Shown here in pieces: positions 26,801 through 38,800 of a stretch of DNA of 64,000 bases. The DNA is from Mauremys mutica. Its lineage: Eukaryota; Chordata; Testudines; Geoemydidae. Position 1 is the first letter of the stretch; every line of letters starts with the position of its first letter. Both the position numbers and the translations under genes were made by a program. Where the stretch lies: contig NC_059075.1 in NCBI RefSeq assembly GCF_020497125.1, positions 30,788,003 to 30,852,002 of the forward strand. Reading direction: 5' to 3'. The notes beneath the pieces are model-generated. The model ran no database searches. It saw nothing but the letters and a program-made list of their open reading frames with translations, and was not told where the DNA came from.

Positions 26801-29800
26801 TTTGAGAAATTTCAAACCGAAAAGCCCCTAAAGGCTGCTGAAGATCGTAAAAGTCTCAAAAAAAATGCAAACAGTAATTGGAGTTGTACAGGTCAACATT
26901 ATCAGCTTTGAAGAACAGGGATGGAGAATCAGTAAGCGATGGAACAGAGATGGAGGCAATCTGCAGGGATTTCTATACCCAGCTGTTTGCATCCTGTATA
27001 GACATCCCAATGCCATCACTTCAGGAAACCGATGAACACATACTTCAGGTTCTCATTAGCGAAGTCTGTCACGCAGTCCATCAAATGACGGAGGAGAAGG
27101 CTCCAGGTAAGGAGGGTCTGACAGCAGAAGTGCTTAAGGCGGGAGGTCAGGAACTTTGGAAAGCTCTCGCACAAAGGTTCAGCTGCTACCTGGAAATCTA
27201 GATGATTCTGTCCAGTTGGAAAGAGTCCAATACCATCTTGCTGCATAAGAAAGGCAATCGAGAAAATCGAAAGAACTATCACCCAATCTGCCTGCTTTCG
27301 CATATCTATAAATTGTTCACTAAAATAATAATAAATCGACTGTCATGAAACCTGGATGAACAGCAACCTAGAGAGCAAGCCGGCTTTCGAAGGAATTATA
27401 GCATGATAGACCACCTCTTCATGCTAAACCAACTACTAGAGCGTTGAGGGGAATTTAAGTTCCCTTTGTGCATTGACTTTGTGGACTACGAGAAGGCATT
27501 CAACAGCATAGAGACTAACATTGTCCTTGAAGCTCTTTCAGAACAGGGAATCAGCGTGAAATATATCACATTACTAAAGGAAGCAAACTCTGGCTGCAGC
27601 ACGGACATATCACTGTTTGATACTCCCCTCCAAATCCCCATCGAGAAAGGTGTGAAACAAGGAGATATAGTTTCACCAAAATTATTCACAGCCTGTCTTG
27701 AATCGGTTTTTCGCTGAGCAGACTTGAAAGGTGGGACTAATATCAACAGCGAGCGGCTAAACCATCTCAGGTTCACAGATGATATAGTGCTGGTAGCCAA
27801 AAATACAGCCCAACTTGAGAGAATGCTTAAAGAACTGAACGCGAAAAGTAGTCAAGTTGGATTTAAAATGAGATCAGATGTTCTGCCAAAAACCCACATA
27901 ACTCTTGGAGGAGAGCAGATCCAAGAGGTTGATAAATACGTTTATCTGGGCCAGGAAGTCAGCATGCGACACGATCAGAAAGGTGAACTGTCACATAGAA
28001 AAAAAGCTGGATGGTGCATATTCAATGACATCAAGGACATCCTCCAAGGAAAGATCAGCAAAACAACTCATGTGAATCTTTTCAACTCAACCAGGCTTCC
28101 AGCAATGTTATATGGCAGCAAAACTTGGTCGCTGACAAAGATTGAAGAACATCAACTATCTGTCACACAGAAAGCAATGGAACAAACATTTTTGGCCATT
28201 TCTCCCCACGATCACATCCCCTATGAAATAATTAGGCAGCAGTCTGGAGTGCGAGACGTTGTTGTTGAAAGCAGGCTCAGCAAAATGCGGTGGGTGGGAC
28301 ATGTGGCCCAATTCAGCAACAACATATGGCCCACAGCTATATCCGTGTGGTATCCACAAGAACAGAAACGGCCGCGCAGTCAGCTTCCAAAGAGGTGGGA
28401 TGATTTCCTAGCAAGCATGGTGAAGGATTGCCAGAGTGAGAGATTAGAAGACGTGTTGTGATTGGCTCAGTTTCAACTGATGAAGGACTGACAGTCTACG
28501 TAGACTACGCCACATACTTTGATGGAAACTGCAGTGTACAACTGTGGATTCTGCAACGATAGAGAGGAAGGACAATGGAAACTAACTGGTACTACAGCTG
28601 CTGGAGACTTTTTCAATGGAAAATGTCAGTTCCTCAGAAACACATCCATTTTGATTAAACTTTTGTTGGGAAGGTTTTTCAGATCCAGGACAGGAGTTCT
28701 GGTGAAAAATGAGGTGAGGGTGAATGGAGGAAGAGACCCATCACAGAGTAGCCAGGTGGTTGGGGCACTCACATCGGATGTGGTTCAAGTCCCTGCTCTG
28801 CCTGCTTTGGAACAGGGACTTGAACATGTGATTCCCACATCCCATGTGAGTGCCCAGCTACTGGTCTATTGGATATTGTAGGGTGGAAGTGGGGGGTGTC
28901 TCTCTCTCTCTCTCTCTCATTAACTTGATGACAGGTCTGGTCAATTTCACAGCTTCTATTCAATGGTGAGCAGAAGTGAAACTGACAAGGATCATGTCTA
29001 TTTTAATAGCCGCTACCAGACCTTCCAGCATTCCCAGCTTCACTGCAGTGGGGGATTCTAGGGAATATATTTTGTTTTGGAAACACTATGCTCTTCTTCA
29101 AGTGGTTGCAGAGATGTATTCCACTCAGGTGTGCATGTGCCCAGCACGCCAGAAAGGGACAACTTTGCTTAGCAGTACATGTCAGGTGGCACATGCACCC
29201 TCACACCTCCTTTTGGTCCTTCTCAAGGCTATATAAGGGTGACACTGCCCCAGCTCTCCTCAGGTCCTTCTCACTCCCACAGCTTGAGTCATAGCATTCA
29301 GTGTGGTCACATTTTGGTGTCACAGTGCCTTTCTCTGTGAATGCCTTTAAATAGTTCTAGATAGTGGTAGTAGTAGTACTCTTACTATTTAGTTAATTAG
29401 TGTGATGCTGGTAGCACTGGTGCCAGCTCTTGCCAAGGCTGTAGGTGTCAGCTGAGCACTGACAAATTTATAGCTGGAATCCAGGCCAACTTGCATGTAT
29501 GTTAGTATTATTCAAGACCGGTGTTAAACTTGTACGGATGTGTTAGACTCTAAAATGCTTGTTAATTGCTTTATGCATTAATCTTGTAATGTCTGTATCC
29601 CATGCTATAAAGTAGGGCTGTCTATTAATCACAGTTAACTCACATGATTAACTCCAAAAAAATAATCATGATTAATTTTTTTGAGTTAAATCACACTGTT
29701 AAAGAATAGAATATCAATTGAAATGTATTTAATATTTTTGGATTTTTCCATATTTTCAAATATATTGATTTCAAGTACAACACAGTATACAAAGTTGACA

Positions 29801-32800
29801 GTGCTCACTTTATATTATTTTTATTACAAATATTTGCACTGTAAAAATGGCAAACAAAAGAAATAGTATTTTTCAGTTCACCTCATACAAGTACCATAAT
29901 GCAGTCTCTTTTTCGTGTAAGTGCAACTTACACATGTTGATTTCTTTTTGTTATATAACTACACTTAAAAACAAAACAATTCAAAACTTTAGAGCCTACA
30001 AGTCCACTCAGTCCTACTTCTTGTTCATCCAATTACGCACATAAACAAGTTTGTTTACATTTATGAGAGATAATGCTGCAACACTCTGATGCGGAAACTA
30101 CAGAGCCCGAACCACCAAAAAAGAAAATCAACCTTCTGCTGGTGGCATCTGATTCAGATTATGAAAATGAACTTGCTTTTGGTCTGCACTGCTTTGGGTG
30201 GTTATTTCTTTTAGGGCTGACCCAAGTTGTTTCTAGGATGTCTCTGCTTTGTTTCCTAGTTCCAATCCTGGGAGAGTTCAAACAGGAAACCAAAGAAAAA
30301 TTTCCTGTTGGCTATCTTTTCCTCTTCCATGGACTTATCGGACAGCTTCAGATTTGCTCTGCCTCTCTATCTCTGTCTCTCCTTTAATACAAGCATTCAG
30401 CTGTGGTAGTTTCTTCTGCAGCCTCAGGACTGCCTGAACTGATTTAAGATTGTGTGCTGTTGCCTGTGCTGCCCTCAGCACTGCTTAAAAATCAGTGTGC
30501 AGAGGCAAAATCAGTTCCTTTTACTGGTACAAAGAGATCCCTTTGGCACTGATGCCAATGTTGGCTTGTGCAGTTTCAGTGCAGACCAGATCTACAGGTT
30601 CAATACTAACATTCGTTCCAGTGCCAACTGTCTGTGCAGCCTCAGTATCCCTACTGGTACTCAAGGCGCTGGTTACCATACCATCTTTAATACCAATGTG
30701 GTCCACGTTTTGAACCTCAGTCAAGTATGGGCGTTTGCTGACTCCACCAGGGCTGGCTCCTCTGTTGTCATCAGACTATTTGGAAGATTCCTTGTGTTCG
30801 AGCTCAATGTCATCTACTGCCTCTCTCTGTCCTTCCAAGTACCAATCTTGAAAGTCTTTGAGGCCTCCAGGGAATCACTATCATTACCAGAACCAGCACC
30901 ATTCCCACAGTAAGGGTAGGGGTTTGGGGCCCATGTGGCTCCCCTGAGTTCCCACCAGACTCCACTTCAGGTTGTTTATAATGTCTTTGTCTTGTTTTCC
31001 CTTTTTAAGCTCCTCCTTTCCAGGCACAGCAAGCCTTACAGGTGTGCCTAGTTAGTGCTGAACAAGCCCAGAAGAGCTCATTAGTCTCCTCTCTATTATA
31101 GTGAGGGTTAACTTTGGGGATGCTTCTCAATCTTCAAAGACCCAATCCTCTTCTCATTGCAGAGCAAGATCACTGAACCTTCCTATTGTCTCACTTTCCA
31201 ACTCAGCTAGACTGGAGTCTCATACTCATTTCTCCCTCTGAGCTATTACAGTCTGAAACAGTATTGCAGGAGCAAGTTTTGCTACAGGAGATTCCACGGG
31301 CTCCTCTTCCTTCCTCACCTTCCTCACTGGATGATTCCACAATGTCGGATTTGTTTGCTTCTGTTACTCAAGACCCTAAGTCTTATCAAGATCTGCTGAG
31401 GCGAATGACTACAGCCTTGGGCATTTAGACAGAGTTTGCTCAGGAGAATACCCATAAGTTGGTGGACATTTTCCAACCATTAGTTGCAGGAGCTCTCCCT
31501 GTAAATTAAGCTCTTTTGAAACACACACAGCATATGGATAAGCAATACTATGTCCCTATGCAAGGCTTTGAGAGTTTCTACTGCCATTCCATCCCAAACT
31601 CTCTCCTTATAATGGCTGCAAATGGGAGGTTGAGACAAGAGATATTCAAGCTGACGCCTGAAGATAAGGCGACTAAGGGGTTAGATTTAATGGGAAGGAA
31701 TATTTATTCTACCTTGTCATTACAGATGCACATTGGTAATCAGCAGGCACTGTTATTGAAATATGACTTCCTAAATTGGAACGTGATGTCTAAATTTATA
31801 GATAAATTGCCAGAAAACTCCAGAGTTCAAATCTGGTTGGCTTTACAAGGACCAGGATCCAGTCTTTCATGAAAACACCCCAGCTCCGCAAGATGTTTCC
31901 TCAGTGAATGGATCCAGAGTGCCTCTTCTTAATCTGTGTTATACTGAAACAGTCTTATGTCTCTACTCATAGGCAATGTGATCCCCGTCTGTTGTAATGT
32001 TCCTTTTTTACATCTAGCTGGTTTCAATTGTTTACCATTGTCTCTGATAGTTTTCCATTGATAGCCTTGCTCCATCCCAAAATTAGATAGTTGCGTTGAA
32101 TCCCGCCTGTTTGAATGTGCCGTCACCAAGACATATTTTTATCCCTTGGTAACTAACTTCACTCCAAGACCATACTTTCCATATAGTTACATTTTTCCTT
32201 AAATATTACCCATACATAATTATTATAGATCTTGTTACAAGCTATCTGTCTATGCCTTGCAGGTTACCCCTATGGATAAATACTTTTCAAGACATGTGTT
32301 TGGAGTAGTGAGTTTGTCAGGCCTGAAACAAGAGTTGTTTTCAAAGAAGAGAGGATCCTTTGCCAAGGGGCCTCTGTGTCTCAATGGGCCACATCTACAC
32401 AAGAAACCAAGTGGCTTCGGTCACGTTTGTCAGTGACGTTCCCTATTGGACATTTGCTGGGTCACTACCTGGTCTTCTGTGCACACCTTTACCAAACACT
32501 ATACTACACTATTATGACTGCATCTAGGCTAGATACAAATTTTGGAAAGTCAGTTCTACAGTTGCTGTTTAAATAGCCTCTGAGTCTCACCCCCTTCTAT
32601 TACTGCTTGTGAGTCACGTGAGCAGAATACATGTCTGCAACCACTTGAAGAAGAAAAAACAGTTAGTTACTGGACTGTAACTGTTGTTCTTTGAGATGCG
32701 GATGCAGATGTGTATTCCATGGCATGTTCTCTATCCCTTCCAGTGTGAAGGAACTGAGGAGGATCAGGGCAGTTCCACCCTTAAATAGCCTTGGGAGGGA

Positions 32801-35800
32801 CCAGAAAAAAAGGCATGAGGGCACATGCACAAAGTTCTCTGTCTTCAGCACGCTGAGCATGTGCACATCTGAGTGGAATGCACATCTGTCCCCGCATCTT
32901 GAAAAACAACAGTTATGGCACAAGTAAATAACTAATTTTTTCAATGTTTATGAAATAAAATATCATGGGATTTCAGTTTTGGGAAAATTTTTGAAATTTT
33001 GGCTTTTTGTTTTAGTATAGAAAAAAAATGTTTTCCCCCAAACTCAAAAACATTCACAAAATTGAAATTCAGCTTCCTGAACAGCTCTAGTTAATATAAT
33101 GTAACATAAAAGTCAAAATCATACAGTCAAGATTAAACTAAACATTAATTAAATATTTTGGGAATATTGCATTTCAGGGAAAATTCTGAGATTTTGGTTT
33201 TTTTCAAAACCACATGAAATGAAACCATATTTTGCAACCTCAGAATTTCCCACAGAATGGAAATTCTGAATTTTGACCTTCTCTAATACCCAGATTGGTC
33301 TTTAGCAAATCTCACATTTACATTTTAAATCTCTCTGATAAATGCAGATAAATAATTGCACTTGTTTACTCATGTTCTTTCTTTTTAAAAAAAATAAATC
33401 TTGTTTTCAGAATGTAGGTAGGAAAGTGAGGTAAACTGTTTTTATGTCCTTTCTACAGAATTCTGGAGCCTACAAGCAGTGTGCCAACAAGTCAACTCGA
33501 GCAGAATGTAACTGCAATGACAACGAGAAACTTTCCTTTTTTGTTGCTTTCTCAGATTGCAAGGAGAAGGTGAGAACTGTAACAAGACAAGCTTGAAAAT
33601 AATTTTTATTAAGACTGAATTCTGCCCTTAGCTACGTCTAGGCAACTCTCCTGACTTGAGTAAGAATTGTATGGATGAAACGGGGGCAAAAAATCTAACT
33701 CTGAAGGAGACATCCCAGCTCATCATTCTAGGTATGTGAGTGTGGAAGAGTTGACTCACTGTTAACACTCCCCCTTCTAGCTGGGCATGATGTAGCAGCT
33801 CTTTCTGCTCTAGTACTCCCCTGCCAATAGTCATTCTGGTCCTGTGGTGGTCTCATCTCCCAATTCATCCTCTGGCCAAGTCACATTTTAATTGCACCCC
33901 TTCTAGTGTAACAAAAGTACAACTGAAAGTCCAAAGCTGTTGTAATACAAATTATCCTTTTGCCCCCTCTTGGGCTACTATTTAGCTCTTTCTTGACGCT
34001 CCATCTTCAGCCACACTCTGGGCTAAGCAGTCCTTGTATCAGGCTTATACATGCCTTTCTCAGGGCTGGTTGGAGAACTCAAGCCCACCTTCAAATCTAT
34101 GTTCTGGCCTAGAGGACCCTGTCTTAAGTAGCTGGGTCTTCTTCAGACATGCTGCTATTTCCCTGGGCCCATCCTATCTCTCATTCCTCCTGTGCTACTT
34201 CCCAGCATCCTGTGCTTAACACAGCCTCTCCTCTGTTTAACCAGGCCTCTAGCTTCTCTCTAGGCCTTCCCAGCTCCTCCTTTCTCTCCTTGAACACCAC
34301 TCCTTCAGGCAGGGCCGGCTCTAGGTGTTTTGCCGCCTCAAGCAAAAAAAAAACCCCTCCAAGACCGTAACTGCCAAAGCAAAACAAAAACAAAAAACCA
34401 CAGAGAGCACAACTGCCAAAGCAAAACAAAAACAAAAAACCCTCCCAGAATGCCACCCATGGAATTGTGCTGCCCCAAGCACGCGTTTGGTTTGCTGGTG
34501 CCTAGAGCCAGTCCTGCCTTCAGAACTCCTCTGTGCCATGCTACCTTTCCAGGGCCACCACTGGGATTAATTCCTGTAGCTAATTCCTGTAGCTTTCTTC
34601 CATCTGCTTTCCCCAGGCCTTTCCCAGACAGAGGGAATCTCACTACCTTTTCTCTCTTGGTTTCTCTGTCTGGGACCTCCCCTCTAGCTTTCAGATCCTT
34701 CTTTTATCCACTTATCCCCAGCTAGATCTAATAACAAATCAACTCTGACACATCCTCCAGGTGCGTCACGGTGGGCTAACTGAGCTCTCAGATGCCTGTA
34801 AACCTTTGTTCATCTGTATGGGATAGACACCCCATCACAGTGAGGCTTCAGTGTTTAATGAGTGAATTAAAGAAGCAACACAATCTTTTATTTTAAATGT
34901 AACTAAATAGTAATATACAACTTCAATTTTAGGCTTTGAGGATGAAATATCCAGTTACAAGACTTCCAGTCCATTTCAGAGTTGACAGTGAGAATGAATA
35001 TACACCACTGGTATCTCCTTTTTTTGTCACAGTCACAGAGGTTAACCATAGGACAAACTGGGAAGTTGCAGGTATGGATAGAGGAGTTGCAGAAAAGTTC
35101 TTTTTGATAACAGACAAGCCTAGGAACAAATGTTAAAATCTGTAAGACTTCTCTCTAAATGGGCATTTCTGCTGGAAGTTTACCCTTCCTTTCTCATCTA
35201 TTTTCTTAACGGATCCAGGCAAGGACTCCTGTTTAGCCCCTGATGTGTGTACTAGATCTGTCTCAGTGGTCAAGTAGGACAGTGGAGGGTTGTGAGACTG
35301 AGCATTGTCTGATTTCTCTCAGCCAAGACATTCTACTGTTAAAAATACAGAGTAAAAGATGCAAGAGGAAAATGTAAAACCCCAGCCATTGAGTTAAATG
35401 GGTGCAGGATTCAACCCCCTAACATTTAAAATATCACATAGGACCCAACTGGGCAGTCTCCTTCCACAGACACATGAAGACTATAAAAGCAGCAAAGAGT
35501 CCTGTGCCACCTTATAGACTAACAGAAGTTTTGGAGCATGAGCTTTTGTGGGTGAATACCCACTTCGTCGGATGCATTGAAGACTATGGGAGTTTTACTT
35601 GCACGAGGTACTGCAGGATTGGAGCTATTGAATTTTTGGCCCCATAGAAGTCAATGGCAAAATTCACAGTAGATAGGATTTCACCCATGGATCTTCAAAT
35701 TTAAAAATTATGCAAGCTGTTCAAGGCAGGGACGTCGGCTTTAAGTGTATTTGTACAGAGCCTAGCCCATGGGTCCTGATGCTGATGTGGTTCTCTGAGA

Positions 35801-38800
35801 CCTATTGTAATCAAATAAAAATTAGCATCATAATATTAGAACAGAAGGATTTAAATTTGTCCAAATTAGGATGCAGAGTGTAATCAAACATATTAGCTGC
35901 CTAGGTTAATCGATTACCATTTCTAAAAGAAATGATTGAACAAAATCGCCATTAAATCATTTCTGTTTGGGCCATATATACACCTCTACCCCGATATAAC
36001 GCTGTCCTCGGGAGCCAAAAAATCTTACCGCGTTATAGGTGAAACCGCGTTATATCGAACTTGCTTTGATCCACCGGAGTGCGCAGCCCTCCCCCGCCCC
36101 GCGCCCCCCCCCCCCCGGAGCACTGCTTTACTGCGTTATATTCAAATTTGTGTTACATCGGGTCGCGTTATATCAGAGTAGAGGTGTAGGAGCAAAATAC
36201 CTGGGAACCAACCTCCTTTCTGAGCATTGCTTAAGAACAGTTGTATATAAATAATAAAATAATGCTCCTGCAAGAATATTATTCCCTTTCCCTTGTTTTC
36301 TGTTATTTCTCTTGCTTTCCTACTTTCACTATGATTTGTTTTTATTCATTGGAGTATCAGTATAATTTATTTTCTAACCTCCTCAGCGCAGGAACCATAT
36401 TTTTCTCTTTGTATATCAAGAAGCATGAATACCTATGGAGCAACAAAAATAATATTTTTGATTCATTAAAATTGAGGCACCATATTATAAGTAAAAAGAA
36501 ATTGAGAGAAATATTAGGTGACTCACCTTACACTCAATTCTCTTGCATTTCTTCTTGCTTGACTGTAACATTGTATGTAAGAATCTCTCCAGACGTACTG
36601 TTGGAAGAAGTGAGCTCTGGGGAGGTGGATGAAAAAGGAGGAGGGGCAGTCACGTGACATATGGGACTATGGACAGACTTCTGCACAGAATAGGGAATAA
36701 AGGTGATGGGGAGGATACAAAGGGGTGGTGAGGAGAGAGTCTTGGGTGAGTGAGGGGGGAGCAGGAGGAGATGCAGGAGGGAGTGGAGCTGGGTAGGACC
36801 TAGCAGGTGAAGAGAAGTCTGACCTTGATGAACAAGTTTCAGGGAGGGCAGTTCAGGGCTCTAAAAAAAAAAAAATGTGTGACGTGAGTAAAGTCACAAG
36901 GGAAGAAGATAATTTTAGCAACAGCATTTTAACTAAACTGAGGGGAGCAAGAGGAGAGGCACTGAGGCCAGAGAAGAGAAGGCCGCAGGAGTAAGGTGAC
37001 CAGATGTCCCGTTTTTAAAGGGACAGTCCCATTTTTTGAGACTTTTTCTTATATTGGCTCCTATTACCCCCCACTCCCTGTCCCATTTTTTCACAGTTAT
37101 CATCTGGTAACCCTATGCAGCAGTCAAATGAAGAGATGACCAAGGCAGGGAGCAGAGGTTGAGGGGTGGGGATGAAGAACAGAGGGGATTCAATAACAGC
37201 CTAGCCCTAGGTGACACAGTGGAGTAAAAGGCAGCATGGAGATTGCAAGTCTGAGTGGTGGGGAGGTCAGGGACAGACTGAGGAGCAGGAGTGGCTCAAA
37301 GTAGCAGGAACTGTCTGTAATGAATCTTATTTTCCTTTGTCTCCTGTTGGCCTAGAGGGAATCCCCTCAGACCTAGAAAGCACTTTGAAGTCCTCAGAGG
37401 GTGATGATCTAGGAGGCCAGGACATTCAGGTTCAAGATAGAGACTGTATTTCTGCCACTTCCACACCTGTTTCAGCGGACAATTCTGCTGGGTCCTTAGC
37501 AATCACATACACTTTGGTTTGAAGGGTTGTGATACCACATAAGATAAGAGCATTGCAACATTTCAGGGAATGCTGTAGCCCTCAGAGGGCAGAACCCTAC
37601 TCATTTTGGTTAAAATCAGAAAACCTGAAAATCTGATTTCCACTGTGTGAGAGGAAAAACAGCCCCTCAGAGTTCCCATTTGGTGCTGCAGGCAGAGGAA
37701 TCTTTATGGTGGCACACATATCCTAGCAGTTTAATATGCTGCTCTTATGGGATACACAGCTTAGCCTATATAAGTAATAAAGTGTATAGCCCTTTAGTTT
37801 TAAGTTGTCATCTGTAGCAACTGTCAGAGTTTCAGGATAACTGCAATTTCCCCTCCATGGTCCCTCAAGGGCACCCACTTAAGATTTCAGGCTCCCAGCC
37901 ATCACGTCTCTTAGGTGGAGACTGGTGCTTCTTTCTCCCTCCTGACAAGGAGTTTTAAGGCTGCACAGCCCATGCCATCCACTGTGATATCCCCAGCAGG
38001 CCAGGTCACCTAATGGCCAGCATTGTCCAAGGACAATGTTTTCACCAGTGACCACACAGCTCTTCCAAAGCAAAGTACATTTATTCTTAGCCAAAAGCAT
38101 CACAGAGAAAACATATAAAAAAATCAATGAACAGATTTAAACATGCACTAAACAGTCCAAGAATCAACCAGAAATCTTATGGGTACTAGTAAGCCAAAGT
38201 CTTTCCAACTTTTCAGCAAGGGCTGGGGTCCTCTCTAGGACCTGAGATCCTGACCATTTTTTTTAATCAGATGCAAGAGACACACAGAAGTCTTTTTAAA
38301 CTCAGCCCTAAACCAGTATATACAAACTACCCCATTAGAGAGTACTCCTCTGGAGCTGTTTACAATCTGTGGGACTGTAGTGATCACACCACACACACAC
38401 ACACGTTCTGAGTTCCTGGAGGAGCTCTGATAACTTTGCCCCATGGAGTTGCATACAATCTTTGGCCTACAATGATACATAAACATTTGAAACTTAATAC
38501 AATAAGATCCCCAAAGATACTGCAACAGCAACCTTAAAGTATGTTCCTTTATTTTGCTTTTTGTAATACTGTATAATTGGAGTCCCCAGTCTATATGTTT
38601 TTGTGGATGCAGGGAAATTTTTCAAGAAAAGGGAGACTTTTTTTTAAACAAGAAGGCAAAAATGTCCTAATTATCCTTACTCTGTGATGCTCAGAAACTC
38701 AATGATAGGTGAGTGATCAAAACTACATAAAGGCTGGATCCTACAAGATTCTGAGCACCTCTCATAGTATTGAGTGCCCCTAGCTCCCATTTTCTTTAAT

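Larger units (their letters stand above)
25481..33458 (+). other. CATSPERB intron, phase 0, repeat-filled
   Basis: An 8-kb intron. It holds an RTE-type LINE (about 25600-28470), a tRNA-like palindromic element (about 28640-28990) and a DIRS element with inverted termini (29085-32935) that itself contains hAT pieces. An AT-rich stretch at 32940-33300 resembles the arms of the palindromic element family. Confidence 0.7.

Noticed and set aside
33835..34850. Solo LTR of an endogenous retrovirus on the reverse strand
   Set aside because: The CATCACA end is suggestive, but I could not find a matching start, a target duplication or a poly(A) signal in the right place.
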